64,000 bases of DNA from a virus: IMG/VR virus record IMGVR_UViG_3300023172_003539, positions 1 to 64,000 of that record; one strand, given 5' to 3'. Positions 48,103 to 56,901 of the stretch are shown here, piece by piece (the first letter of the stretch is position 1; each line of letters starts with the position of its first letter). Position numbers and translations under genes: made by a program. The notes beneath the pieces are model-generated. The model was not told where the DNA came from and did no database searches. It saw only the letters and a program-made list of their open reading frames with translations.

Positions 48103-48682
48103 TTTTGAATCTGCCCTAGCAGATTACACAGGTGCTCCTTATGTGGTGGCCACCGATGGATGTACACACTCCATAATGCTCGCAATGAAATTGTATGGTG
48201 TTAAAAAATGTGAGTGTACAGCATTTACATATCTTTCAGTTATACAAGCATTACAACACATCCACGTGGACTACACACTGACAGACGAACAATGGATCGG
48301 AGAATATCAATTCCATTCCACTAACATATGGGATTCTGCTAGAAAATTAGAACCGAAGATGTATAGAAAAAATCAAATACAATGTTTGAGTTTTGGAATA
48401 AACAAACCGATGAGTATAGGAAAAGTTGGTGCTATCTTGCTAGATGATGAAAAAGCATATGTAGAATTGAGTAAGATGAGAGCCGATGGCAGAGATTTGA
48501 AAACTTATCCATTGACAGGAGCAACCGAGTGGAGTGAACAACAACAATTTAAAAACGGTTATCATTTTTGTCCCACACTGGATGATTGCACACGTGGGAT
48601 AGAAATGCTCAAGTCACACAAACCAGAAAGTCAACAAATAATATATCCCGACTGCCGAAAATTAGTGATAAGTACAGAATAA
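48068..48682 (+). CDS. Truncated DegT/DnrJ-type aminotransferase-like protein
   Basis: 204 residues, against about 360 for the full family. Keeps FESALADYTGAPYVVATDGCTHSIMLAMKL (split; the sugar-aminotransferase start), CTAFTYLSVIQAL and a FGINKPMSIGKVGAIL segment with the PLP-type Lys. The C-terminal domain is missing. A full-length relative is on the minus strand at 54912. Whether it is active without the C-terminal domain is doubtful; such short forms occur in T4-like marine phages. Confidence 0.7.
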   Translation: MQSKRTYQPIFDFESALADYTGAPYVVATDGCTHSIMLAMKLYGVKKCECTAFTYLSVIQALQHIHVDYTLTDEQWIGEYQFHSTNIWDSARKLEPKMYRKNQIQCLSFGINKPMSIGKVGAILLDDEKAYVELSKMRADGRDLKTYPLTGATEWSEQQQFKNGYHFCPTLDDCTRGIEMLKSHKPESQQIIYPDCRKLVISTE

Positions 48683-48683
48683 T

Positions 48684-48926
48684 ATGTCCAAAATACAAAC
48701 ACAACCCATTGAAGAATTTATCAGTAGAGTCAAGAGCTCCAAACAAAGACAAGAAAAAATGCTGTCTCTGTCCCTACAGGATGCCGAACGTTTATCTAAC
48801 AGTTTAAGCCAGGTCATGACACGACTTGTTTCTGTACAAGAAGAGATAATCGAAGCATTAAAGACAGCCAAAGAAGCACAAACCGTTTCAATTGAGATGG
48901 ACGGCGGAACTTTCGATAACAAATAA
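48684..48926 (+). CDS. Small coiled-coil protein, unknown function
   Basis: 80 residues, one base after the preceding stop. Helical with heptads (QDAERLSNSLSQVMTRLVSV, then QEEIIEALKTAKEAQ). Possibly a dimeric scaffold or chaperone; no further evidence. Confidence 0.5.
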   Translation: MSKIQTQPIEEFISRVKSSKQRQEKMLSLSLQDAERLSNSLSQVMTRLVSVQEEIIEALKTAKEAQTVSIEMDGGTFDNK

Positions 48927-48960
48927 GCATCTATCAACAATCTACCCTTCATAGTTTCTG

Positions 48961-48968
48961 GTAAATAC
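48961..48968 (+). promoter_or_regulatory. Late-type promoter (GTAAATAC)
   Basis: GTAAATAC 10 bases before the ATG at 48979; spacing slightly longer than at other late starts. Confidence 0.35.
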
Positions 48969-48978
48969 AGTTACTATT

Positions 48979-49266
48979 ATGAGCAGACCAAAACCCACAG
49001 TGCTGTTAACCATCAGCAATAAAGAGACCTACAAGCAGGAAGAAGTCCTTGCGGCAGAGGGCATATGGGCAGTGTTTTACGATGGCAAACCAATCAATCT
49101 AAAGTCCAGCAGTTTGGTATCCAACTACCCAGGTCCCAAGTACAAAAAGGTAAGTTTTTCCAATCCGGGTCATGCAGAGAACTTGGCAAAAAAGTTGAAC
49201 GCACAGCATAAAACCGACAAGTTTGGTGTGTATCTATTAAAGACCGGCGAAATATTCAAACGATAA
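48979..49266 (+). CDS. Conserved T4-like phage protein, unknown function
   Basis: 95 residues starting MSRPKPTVLLTISNKETYKQ, with IWAVFYDGKPINLKSSS and YPGPKYKKVSFSNPGHAENL, a sequence I know as widely conserved in T4-like cyanophages. Alpha/beta, no catalytic motif. Adjacent to another conserved unknown. Confidence 0.65.
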   Translation: MSRPKPTVLLTISNKETYKQEEVLAAEGIWAVFYDGKPINLKSSSLVSNYPGPKYKKVSFSNPGHAENLAKKLNAQHKTDKFGVYLLKTGEIFKR

Positions 49267-49274
49267 TTAAGTGT

Positions 49275-49670
49275 ATGGACACTAAGACTGCCTACACTCG
49301 CACATTCATGGAACTATTGAAATTGCCCATGCACGATGAGAGTGTGAAAAATCATTACTACACCTGGTGGCAAAATGTGAGAGAATCCTATCAAGCACGA
49401 TCTTTGAGGCTCACCAAAGAAGGTTTAAAAATGCTGGAAAAATTAGACATCAAAACCTACACCATCAAATTCCCCGACAAGATCATATTCACACCACAGA
49501 CCTATCTTTGGTTGGATGAATTCGTAGATTGTCCATATTTTGTTGACAAGAAACAAATACACGTGACCATGGAAAAAATGGCTTTACAACTGATGATGTT
49601 CGCTGGAGATATCACCAAATATGGTCTTGCCCGTGCAATGAGCAAGATTGACGATCAAAAAAGCCAGTAA
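49275..49670 (+). CDS. Conserved T4-like phage protein, unknown function
   Basis: 131 residues. Contains ARSLRLTKEGLKMLEKLDIK, FTPQTYLWLDEFVDCPYFVD and MALQLMMFAGDITKYGLA, typical of a conserved T4-like cyanophage protein beside the previous gene. The helix-turn-helix-like LRLTKEGLKML segment may bind DNA. Function unknown. Confidence 0.6.
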   Translation: MDTKTAYTRTFMELLKLPMHDESVKNHYYTWWQNVRESYQARSLRLTKEGLKMLEKLDIKTYTIKFPDKIIFTPQTYLWLDEFVDCPYFVDKKQIHVTMEKMALQLMMFAGDITKYGLARAMSKIDDQKSQ

Positions 49671-49689
49671 AACTGCGACTTCTGTGCGG

Positions 49690-49717
49690 TTGACCTATAT
49701 TATATTTCTGTTATAAT
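49690..49717 (+). promoter_or_regulatory. Sigma70-type promoter of the moxR operon
   Basis: TTGACC (49690-49695), 16-base spacer, TATAAT (49712-49717), followed by a 34-base leader with CAGGAG before ATG 49752. Confidence 0.65.
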
Positions 49718-49751
49718 GATACTATACAACATTTAAACAGGAGTGTACTAA

Positions 49752-50861
49752 ATGGTAAGAGCAAATAAAAACAACAAAGAAGCAACAATAGGCAGTCAGA
49801 ATAGAACTGTCACACCAAACGAGGCAAAAGCGGCATTGTCGCATTGTTTGAAATTACAAAGACCCCTAATGATGTGGGGTGCACCGGGTATTGGTAAATC
49901 AGATATCGTTAAACAGATAGGCGAAGAACAAGACAGGCAAGTAATAGATATCAGATTACCATTATGGGAACCCACAGACATCAAAGGTATTCCTTATTAT
50001 AATCAAAAAGAAAATAACATGGTTTGGGCATCACCGGCAGAATTGCCCACTGATCCTAAATCTAAAGCAATCATATTTTTAGATGAGTTGAACTCGGCGG
50101 CGCCGGCTGTACAGGCGGCGGCCTATCAATTGATCTTGAACAGAAGAGTAGGACAATACAAGTTACCGGATGGCGTTGCCATAGTTGCCGCGGGTAACAG
50201 AGACGCAGACAAGGGTGTCACATACAGGATGCCGGCTCCGTTGGCCAACAGATTCGTACACGTTGAATTGAGAGTCGACTATGACGACTGGATGACATGG
50301 GCTACAAACAACACTGTTCATCCTGATGTTGTTGGTTATGTGACTTTCGCAAAACAAGATTTATATGACTTTGACCCTAAAGGAGCATCGCGATCATTTG
50401 CTACACCTAGGAGTTGGAGTTTTGTATCAGAACTTCTATCTGATGACCTGCCTGAAAGTACGCTCACTGACCTCGTTGCAGGCGCAGTAGGAGAAGGGTT
50501 GGCCGTGAAATTTATGAATCATCGTAAAATCAGCGGCCAACTACCTAATCCGTCAGATATATTATCAGGTAAAGTAAAAGACTTAAAATGCAAAGAAGTT
50601 TCAGCAATGTATTCTTTGACTGTGAGTTTGTGTTATGAATTAAGACAGGCACACGAAAAGAAAGACAAGAACTGGAACGAACTAGCAGATAGATTTTTCA
50701 ACTATATGATGGACAACTTTGAAACTGAGTTGGTTGTTATGGGTGCCAAGATTGCACTGACAAACTATCAATTGCCATTCGATCCTAGCAAGTTGAAATC
50801 ATTCGATAGGTTCCATAAGAAGTTTGGCAAATATGTCATAACTGCTATGGAGTCTAAATAA
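49752..50861 (+). CDS. MoxR-family AAA+ ATPase
   Basis: 369 residues. Walker A GAPGIGKS (43-50), Walker B AIIFLDELNSA, sensor 1 VAAGNRDAD and the MoxR insert; arginine finger in MPAPLANRFVH. MoxR ATPases remodel or activate partners through a VWA-domain adaptor, and the next gene encodes such a protein with a 1-base overlap. Known bacterial pairs (RavA-ViaA type) act in enzyme maturation and stress response. The target here is unknown. Confidence 0.9.
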   Translation: MVRANKNNKEATIGSQNRTVTPNEAKAALSHCLKLQRPLMMWGAPGIGKSDIVKQIGEEQDRQVIDIRLPLWEPTDIKGIPYYNQKENNMVWASPAELPTDPKSKAIIFLDELNSAAPAVQAAAYQLILNRRVGQYKLPDGVAIVAAGNRDADKGVTYRMPAPLANRFVHVELRVDYDDWMTWATNNTVHPDVVGYVTFAKQDLYDFDPKGASRSFATPRSWSFVSELLSDDLPESTLTDLVAGAVGEGLAVKFMNHRKISGQLPNPSDILSGKVKDLKCKEVSAMYSLTVSLCYELRQAHEKKDKNWNELADRFFNYMMDNFETELVVMGAKIALTNYQLPFDPSKLKSFDRFHKKFGKYVITAMESK

Positions 50862-52093
50862 TGTCAGACGCAAGAATCATAGACAAACTGGTAACGGCAA
50901 GAATCGCTCTGTTATTGAAACAACCATTTTTTGGTAATCTTGCCACTAGACTAAAGATAGTCAATGCCGATGACTGGTGCCCGACAGCGGCCACAGATGG
51001 TAGATACTTCTACTATAACACTAAATTTATTGATTCGTTGACTCCCAGAGAAACTGAATTTTTGTTTGGTCATGAGGTACTTCACTGTGTGTTTGATCAT
51101 TTTCAATCAAGAGCACAAAAAAGAGATCCTCAAATTTGGAATATCGCGGCGGATTATGCCGTGAACCAAATTTTAGTTGAAAGTCATATTGGTGAGATGC
51201 CCAAAGACACCAAAGGTAAAGACAAAGGATTCCAAGACGACAAGTACAAGGATTGGCCAGCAGAAAAAATCTACGACGAAATATACAAAAAAGCCAAAAA
51301 GAACGGCAAAAAAATGTTGGAAGAATTAGGACAGTTGTTGGATGAACACATAGACTGGAACAAGGATTCTACCGACGGACCTGGAAAAGAAAACAAAGAC
51401 AGCAAAGGCAAAGGCAAAGCACCAAAATATACCAAGGAAGAATTGAAAAAAATCAAAGACGAAATCAAAGAAGCAATGGTGTCGGCCGCACAGTCAACAG
51501 GTACAGGTAATCTACCAGGTGCTTTGCAAAGGTTAATAAAAAATCTTACAGAACCCAAGATGGACTGGAGAGAGATTATACAACAACAGATCGTTAGCAC
51601 TATGAAATCCGATTACACATTCATGAAGCCCAGTAGAAGAAGTTGGCATATGGATGCCGTATTGCCGGGTATGTTAAACACCGATAAGATAGATATATGT
51701 TTGGCCATTGATGCTTCTGGTTCAATATCAGAAGAACAATGTAAAGAATTTTTATCTGAAGTAAAAGGTATAATGGATCAATACAAAGATTTTACAATAC
51801 ATCTTTGGACATTTGACACAGAAGTTTTCAATCCAAAAGTGTTCACTCCGGATAATGCAGACGAGATTGAAGATTATGTGTTAGGCTCTGGAGGTGGTAC
51901 GGAGTTTGAATGTAATTGGAGATATATGAAGGATGAAGGTATAGAACCAAAAAAATTTATCATGTTCACGGACGGTTGGCCATTTGATAGTTGGGGCGAC
52001 GAAGACTACTGTGATACAGTATTTTTGATCAACAATCCATATGAGAAAAATATCGAGGCTCCTTTCGGACTAACGGTACAATACAATAATTAA
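50861..52093 (+). CDS. VWA-like / metallopeptidase-domain protein (MoxR partner)
   Basis: 410 residues. N-terminal DUF2201-type putative metallopeptidase domain with HEVLH (71-75), a Lys/Glu-rich linker with a long acidic-basic stretch (about 150-200), and a C-terminal VWA-like domain with the MIDAS DASGS at 284-288 and FTDGWPFDSWGDED. It should be the adaptor/target-binding partner of the MoxR ATPase. Whether the HExxH is catalytically active is unknown. Stop at 52093. Confidence 0.85.
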   Translation: MSDARIIDKLVTARIALLLKQPFFGNLATRLKIVNADDWCPTAATDGRYFYYNTKFIDSLTPRETEFLFGHEVLHCVFDHFQSRAQKRDPQIWNIAADYAVNQILVESHIGEMPKDTKGKDKGFQDDKYKDWPAEKIYDEIYKKAKKNGKKMLEELGQLLDEHIDWNKDSTDGPGKENKDSKGKGKAPKYTKEELKKIKDEIKEAMVSAAQSTGTGNLPGALQRLIKNLTEPKMDWREIIQQQIVSTMKSDYTFMKPSRRSWHMDAVLPGMLNTDKIDICLAIDASGSISEEQCKEFLSEVKGIMDQYKDFTIHLWTFDTEVFNPKVFTPDNADEIEDYVLGSGGGTEFECNWRYMKDEGIEPKKFIMFTDGWPFDSWGDEDYCDTVFLINNPYEKNIEAPFGLTVQYNN

Positions 52094-52100
52094 TGGAAAA

Positions 52101-52364
52101 ATGAGGATTAATCCAAAAAATTTTCATCAAAGAAAACTAGATAAAATACCACCGTATTTTGTCACATTAAAAATGGATTGGAAAAACGAAGGACAATTGG
52201 AGTTTTTATCTAGATGGATTTACCAAAATTGTTTTGGTCGATTTGCTTTCAGTGACATATCCGATTATGAAAATTCAAAAGATGAAGTGAAACATCGTAC
52301 ATTGGTTGGTTTTGAAGAACCAAGCGATCTTACCTTATTTGCCTTAAGTGGTAAAAGCTCGTAA
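52101..52364 (+). CDS. Small conserved protein, unknown function
   Basis: 87 residues, 7 bases after the VWA gene. RINPKNFHQRKLDKIPPYFV and CFGRFAFSDISDYE, aromatic and charged. No motif. Probably co-transcribed with moxR/VWA. Confidence 0.5.
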   Translation: MRINPKNFHQRKLDKIPPYFVTLKMDWKNEGQLEFLSRWIYQNCFGRFAFSDISDYENSKDEVKHRTLVGFEEPSDLTLFALSGKSS

Positions 52365-52382
52365 AAAATTTTTCTAACACCG

Positions 52383-52412
52383 TTGACAGTCATAATTACA
52401 TAATAGTATAAT
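52383..52412 (+). promoter_or_regulatory. Sigma70-type promoter overlapped by a 20-bp palindrome
   Basis: TTGACA (52383-52388), 18-base spacer, TATAAT (52407-52412). The -10 is the left end of the perfect palindrome TATAATATACGTATATTATA (52407-52426), and a second palindrome TAATTGCAATTA lies at 52431-52442 in the leader. Ribosome binding site AGGAGA precedes ATG 52456. Confidence 0.65.
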
Positions 52413-52442
52413 ATACGTATATTATAATATTAATTGCAATTA
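52407..52442. repeat. Two palindromes in the leader at 52.4 kb
   Basis: A perfect 20-bp palindrome (52407-52426) and a perfect 12-bp palindrome (52431-52442). They could be repressor sites or RNA hairpins that control the downstream operon. Confidence 0.55.
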
Positions 52443-52455
52443 TTAGGAGAATCAA

Positions 52456-52770
52456 ATGGCAAGCAAGAAAAAAGAGAAAAAAGAATCAGTAAAAAAAACA
52501 GCGACGGCTGAAACAACTACTGCTTCTGCAACTCCACAAACAGGACAACAACCTGGTAGTGATTTATCAATATCAGATCTCAAAAACATATCAACTATAA
52601 TTGATGTGGCTTCTACAAGAGGCGCATTTAGAGCCAATGAGATGGCTACTGTGGGAGTTATGTTTAACAAGTTATCGGCCTTTTTGGCTAAAGTCGCACC
52701 CGAACAAAAACCTGATGTAAATCAACAGGTAGAACAAAATGCGACTGAATCCACAGGTGCAAAAAAATAG
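52456..52770 (+). CDS. Conserved T4-like phage protein, unknown function
   Basis: 104 residues. Lys-rich start, low-complexity Thr/Ala linker, then DLSISDLKNISTIIDVASTRGAFRANEMATVGVMFNKLSAFL (in pieces), the core of a protein family conserved in T4-like cyanophages (usual form: DLxxxxxIIDxxxxRGAFxxxExxxVGxxyxrxxxFL). Function not established. First gene of a three-gene operon. Confidence 0.65.
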   Translation: MASKKKEKKESVKKTATAETTTASATPQTGQQPGSDLSISDLKNISTIIDVASTRGAFRANEMATVGVMFNKLSAFLAKVAPEQKPDVNQQVEQNATESTGAKK

Positions 52771-52779
52771 GAGAAACAA

Positions 52780-53298
52780 ATGGTACAACCAATGATGCCT
52801 TTAGATGTTAACGACACTGCAAAAACAGTAGAGGCCAATAGACGTAAGATCAAACATATTGGAAAATTAAAAGACGGTGGTGCACCAGTAGCCATTGTGT
52901 TTAGAACTGTTCCTGGTGAACCTAAAAATTGTCTAGTCGTTGGAACAAAATTTCTAGACACAAACTATCAGGATACATTCATGAAGGCCTTGGAAAGTTT
53001 TGAAGGACAAAATGCTTTCGAATTAGGACATCATTTAATGAAATCTAGATTTTCAGACGGTGTTGAAATTTTACCATTTTTACATAGAAATAATTTTCTT
53101 AAAAAATTTTCAACTGATCAAATAATAGTTACATTTGGTTCGGGAAATTCAGACGAAATTATTCTCTCTGATTTAAATGAACAAATTGCTAAACAAAAAG
53201 GTATCTCTGTAGACGAACTTTCATTATTAGATCAACCTAAAACTTCCGAAAAATCTACAGATGAAACAAAAAAGAAAACAACAAAATCCAAGAAATAA
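52780..53298 (+). CDS. Conserved T4-like phage protein, unknown function
   Basis: 172 residues. LDVNDTAKTVEANRRKIKHI, GAPVAIVFRTVPGEPKNCLV, FMKALESFEGQNAFELGHHL and a Lys-rich C-tail. I recall close relatives in T4-like cyanophages, always hypothetical. Alpha/beta, no enzyme motif. Behind a ribosome binding site (AGGAGA). Confidence 0.6.
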   Translation: MVQPMMPLDVNDTAKTVEANRRKIKHIGKLKDGGAPVAIVFRTVPGEPKNCLVVGTKFLDTNYQDTFMKALESFEGQNAFELGHHLMKSRFSDGVEILPFLHRNNFLKKFSTDQIIVTFGSGNSDEIILSDLNEQIAKQKGISVDELSLLDQPKTSEKSTDETKKKTTKSKK

Positions 53299-53620
53299 TC
53301 GTACTTGGGTTCAACTCACACAAGAATTTGTTAAGGAATGGCCCGAGGTATTAGACGGGCTATCCTTTACAAACTTGCCAATTCGTTACGTGAAATGGTG
53401 TGATATCATTTTAAGAAATAGAGTAACTATACACGTTGATGTACAGAAAGATTTAAAAATTAAATCACAGACCCATGTTGCGAATGCTCTAAGAAAATAT
53501 ATAAACGACAATTATAACAACATACAAACTGTCGATTTAAAATTTGATGTTCCGAGATTAAAACAAGATATGGAATCTAAAACATCAAAATTAATGAAAA
53601 AAACATTTAAAGAAAATTAA
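53261..53620 (+). CDS. Conserved T4-like phage protein, unknown function
   Basis: 119 residues overlapping the previous gene by 38 bases. TWVQLTQEFVKEWPEVLDGL and YNNIQTVDLKFDVPRLKQDM belong to a protein conserved next to the two preceding genes in T4-like marine phages. Basic at both ends. Its stop abuts the stop of the convergent minus-strand operon in TAATTA. Confidence 0.6.
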   Translation: MKQKRKQQNPRNNRTWVQLTQEFVKEWPEVLDGLSFTNLPIRYVKWCDIILRNRVTIHVDVQKDLKIKSQTHVANALRKYINDNYNNIQTVDLKFDVPRLKQDMESKTSKLMKKTFKEN

Positions 53621-54922
53621 TTAGTTGTATCTTTTTTTATAAAAGACATCAACATAGTCCCATTCATAACTCTTAAAAATAACATCAAAATTATAATCAT
53701 GAGATTGTACAAATTGTAAGGCATCTTCTCTTGCGGCATTCACATATGAAGCACCCGGAACAATATCCAAGTCTGACCATTTTTTCAGTATAAAGTTATT
53801 CTCAACTGTTGGTTTTAGTTTTTTATTATAAAGCAACTTGACTATTTCGCGAAAAGCAGTTCTATAACATACTTGTGGATCGGTATAAAAAGTTGTCTCT
53901 GCACTCAATAAAGAAATATGGTCGTGCTTCTGTGATAGTGTAAAGTCCAGACCTTTGCCGTCATTTTCTAATGTAAGTTTTTTATTATAAAGTATGATTG
54001 CTTGATGTCCGTAAGTGTAATTGATCACAGGATTAAAACAATCAAAAATATAATGTCTTGGAGATTTCAATGTGTCTGGCACAAAATCAAAAGCAAAATC
54101 CTTGTTTACTTTTAGTTTGGCAAAAACGGCATAGAAATATTCTGTTTCACTTGCTCGTGCGGCAGTTTGGTAGGCTTCCTTACGACCTTTGACTCCTTCG
54201 ATTATGTGAAGTTTGTTTGGTTTTTTCTTTAGATGTTGTTTTAAAAACATCAAATTTTCTTGTGCCTGCGGTTCTCCGTTGTGTATATAACAAATATCAA
54301 AATTTAATTTTTCACTGGGATTATCCATCAACAATGTGGGAGAATATTCGTACAACTCTTCTTTCATATCAAATCTCGGTACCAATAAATTTAAACGATT
54401 CTTGTCCAACACATATAACTTTTGATCTTCCCAAAAACTTGGTATTATGCTATGCTGTTTTTTGAAATAATAATTTGCATATCTTGTTTTTTGATTTTTT
54501 ATTTGTTCTGTCAAATTATCAAATGTAAATTTAAATGACGGCCATTCGTTGTATTCAAAATTGGTATCATGATAGTTTATATCCTTATAATCTCTCAAAA
54601 ACTTTATATGATTCATTTGAGATTTAAATTCGTTAGTGGGCAACAACATTATATCTCCCTCTCTCTGTGATTGAGTATTCCATACATGAATTTGTTTTTG
54701 TTGGTGTTGATCGGGAATAAAATTAAAATCAAAATGTTGTAAATTTACAAGATCACTTGTTAACCAAAAAAAATCAGTTTTTACACCATCAACAAAACTT
54801 TTAAGGATGTCAAAGTAACTTCCTACAAACGGAGTCGAAAGAGCATAAGGAAATTTATTGAATAAAAACTCCTTGTTTTTTTGATCTTTTTGAAAATCGA
54901 CAATTACACAATCAAATGCCAT
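53621..54922 (-). CDS. Glycosyltransferase-like (GT-A) protein, last gene of the operon
   Basis: 433 residues. A C-terminal half with CYIHNGEPQAQENLMFLKQH, KLHIIEGVKGRKEAYQTAARAS and EYFYAVFAKLKVNKDF reads like a GT-A sugar-nucleotide fold (start strand, G-R-x-x-A-x helix, DxD-like region replaced by FAKLK), so the donor site is not secure. The N-terminal half (FDCVIVDFQ...) looks like a second GT-A-like domain. Operon context (aminotransferase, epimerase) supports a glycosyltransferase. Overlaps the gene before it by 11 bases. Confidence 0.5.
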   Translation of the reverse strand: MAFDCVIVDFQKDQKNKEFLFNKFPYALSTPFVGSYFDILKSFVDGVKTDFFWLTSDLVNLQHFDFNFIPDQHQQKQIHVWNTQSQREGDIMLLPTNEFKSQMNHIKFLRDYKDINYHDTNFEYNEWPSFKFTFDNLTEQIKNQKTRYANYYFKKQHSIIPSFWEDQKLYVLDKNRLNLLVPRFDMKEELYEYSPTLLMDNPSEKLNFDICYIHNGEPQAQENLMFLKQHLKKKPNKLHIIEGVKGRKEAYQTAARASETEYFYAVFAKLKVNKDFAFDFVPDTLKSPRHYIFDCFNPVINYTYGHQAIILYNKKLTLENDGKGLDFTLSQKHDHISLLSAETTFYTDPQVCYRTAFREIVKLLYNKKLKPTVENNFILKKWSDLDIVPGASYVNAAREDALQFVQSHDYNFDVIFKSYEWDYVDVFYKKRYN

Positions 54923-55982
54923 TGAATTCTTTTATCCTTTTACAAATATAATCAATTTCACTATCGGTTAGGTATGGATAGATCGGTAAACTTAATGCAC
55001 GTTTACAAATTTTTTCAGCATTTGGATAAGACGTAAGCCAACCGTGGTTCAAGGTTTTTGAATAGTGTATTTTTGTTTCTATCCCGTGCTCCTTGAGATA
55101 CTTTTGTAAATCATCTCTTTTTTCATGTAGCAACACCAGTTTATGATAACTGCTTATAGTGTTATTTTTAGATTTTATAAATGATTCAGTAGGTAGATTT
55201 TTAAAATACCTTTTGGCCACTTTTTCTCTCATACTTTGCAATGAATCAAACTTATCTAATAAAAAATTTAATTGTGCTGAATGATCTTCTGGAATCACAC
55301 TGTTGTAACCATAATCCATGTTGTTGTGTAAGCCGTGTCTTCTTAAACTGATCAAGTTTTCGTATACCTGTAAAGAATCGGTTAATATCATGCCGCCTGA
55401 TCCAAAGCAAGGCATATTCTTCATAGGATCAAAACTAAAGATCGATATGTCACCCAGTGTTCCAGATGGAATTTTTTTAAACCAGTTTCCTAAATATGCC
55501 CCTTGTGACTGTGCGGCATCCTCTATGAGAAATATTTTATTATCTTCGCAATATTCTTTTAATCGATTGTAGTCCGCTACATTGCCATATAAATTTACGT
55601 AAAGTATGGCATTTGGTTTAGTCTGTAAATTTATACTACCAATATTTCCAATGTCGTCCACATCAACAAAACGTATTTTTGCACCTAACCTTTTGATTGC
55701 TCCCGCGGTGGCCACGTAACTTAATGCCGGACACACTATGGTCGACGATCTGTTTAGTCCCAGTGCCTTCATTGAAAAGTACAGTCCGTCTGTGGCTGAT
55801 CCCACTCCGACCGCATATTTTCTTTTATATTTTTTGCAAATGTTATTTTCTAATTTTTTTAGTTCTGCACCTAACAACACATTTCCAGAGCTCCATACTT
55901 TTTTCGCTCTACGAGTCAGTCTCCACGAGTATGCATCATACAATCTGTCGACACCGTTAAATTTTATTTTGTAACCACTCAT
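54912..55982 (-). CDS. DegT/DnrJ/EryC1/StrS-family sugar aminotransferase
   Basis: 356 residues, full length. AVGVGSATDGLYFSMKALG (substrate/PLP loop), VCPALSYVATAGAI, FLIEDAAQSQGA (Asp for the PLP pyridine) and IFSFDPMKNMPCFGSGG with the PLP Lys in a K-N position. Family members transaminate keto-sugars to make amino-deoxy-sugars for surface glycans. Preceded by an epimerase in the same operon. Confidence 0.88.
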   Translation of the reverse strand: MSGYKIKFNGVDRLYDAYSWRLTRRAKKVWSSGNVLLGAELKKLENNICKKYKRKYAVGVGSATDGLYFSMKALGLNRSSTIVCPALSYVATAGAIKRLGAKIRFVDVDDIGNIGSINLQTKPNAILYVNLYGNVADYNRLKEYCEDNKIFLIEDAAQSQGAYLGNWFKKIPSGTLGDISIFSFDPMKNMPCFGSGGMILTDSLQVYENLISLRRHGLHNNMDYGYNSVIPEDHSAQLNFLLDKFDSLQSMREKVAKRYFKNLPTESFIKSKNNTISSYHKLVLLHEKRDDLQKYLKEHGIETKIHYSKTLNHGWLTSYPNAEKICKRALSLPIYPYLTDSEIDYICKRIKEFNGI

Positions 55983-56901
55983 AATAGTATTCTAGTCCTT
56001 GATCAAAAGTTGTTTCTGGTTGATAATTCAATAATTTTTTGGCTCTGGATATATCCAATGTTCCTCTACGAGGATAAAGTTTATGAGCACCTGTATCAAC
56101 TATATCACTCTTACTGCCTGTGAGTTCTATGATCTTTTCTGCCGCCACACGTAATGATGTGGCATTGCCCGCAGTAATATTGAAACTTTGATTGGCTTCG
56201 TCTGATAATGTTGCTTTTATGATACCTTCTGCTGTGTCATTGATATAAGTAAAATCTACTTTGTTGTCACCATCGTGTACTTCTATTGTTTCGTTATTCA
56301 TTGCTTTCTGGAAAAATTTACTTAATACCCTGTCTTCCATGTCTCCTGGACCATAGACTCCGCTCGGTCTTACTATTGCATAATTTATTTTATGTTGAGC
56401 GTGATAATGTTTGACGAATCGTTCCGCAGTTAATTTAGATTCTCCATATAAATTGTTCGGTTTGGTATCTGCGTCTTCTTTGGTTCCATCGGAGAAGTGT
56501 CCGTATATCATTGACGAACTAACAAACACAAACTTTTTCACAGGCATATATTGGCAATGAGAAAGAAGATTTACTGTTCCTCCTATAATATTTTGTACTC
56601 CCACCCACGGATTATTGTTTACTATTTTTGCTCTAGGATATGATGCTAGGTGTATCACATAATCTGGTCTATTTTTAAAAGCAGACAATACATCATCTTG
56701 TTTTGTTACATCTCCGTTTTTACAATAAACGTTTTTCCAGTTTCTCTGTCTCCAAGAATATAATTTTTCGAGATCTTTTTCCGAAATCACTCCATATGTT
56801 TCTTTATTATCCATTACTATAACACTATGATTCATTTCAATTAATCTTTCAACAATCCTAGATCCTATAAAACCATAACCTCCTGTGACTAAAATTCTCA
56901 T
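55957..56901 (-). CDS. NAD-dependent epimerase/dehydratase (extended SDR)
   Basis: 314 residues. MRILVTGGYGFIGSRIVERL (GxxGxxG), VIHLASYPRA, catalytic SSSMIYGH and Y-x3-K in YGESK, and IVRPSGVYGPGD. Acts on a nucleotide sugar, either as epimerase or dehydratase, and would supply the keto-sugar for the aminotransferase. Overlaps both neighbours (26 and 4 bases). Confidence 0.9.
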   Translation of the reverse strand: MRILVTGGYGFIGSRIVERLIEMNHSVIVMDNKETYGVISEKDLEKLYSWRQRNWKNVYCKNGDVTKQDDVLSAFKNRPDYVIHLASYPRAKIVNNNPWVGVQNIIGGTVNLLSHCQYMPVKKFVFVSSSMIYGHFSDGTKEDADTKPNNLYGESKLTAERFVKHYHAQHKINYAIVRPSGVYGPGDMEDRVLSKFFQKAMNNETIEVHDGDNKVDFTYINDTAEGIIKATLSDEANQSFNITAGNATSLRVAAEKIIELTGSKSDIVDTGAHKLYPRRGTLDISRAKKLLNYQPETTFDQGLEYYYEWLQNKI

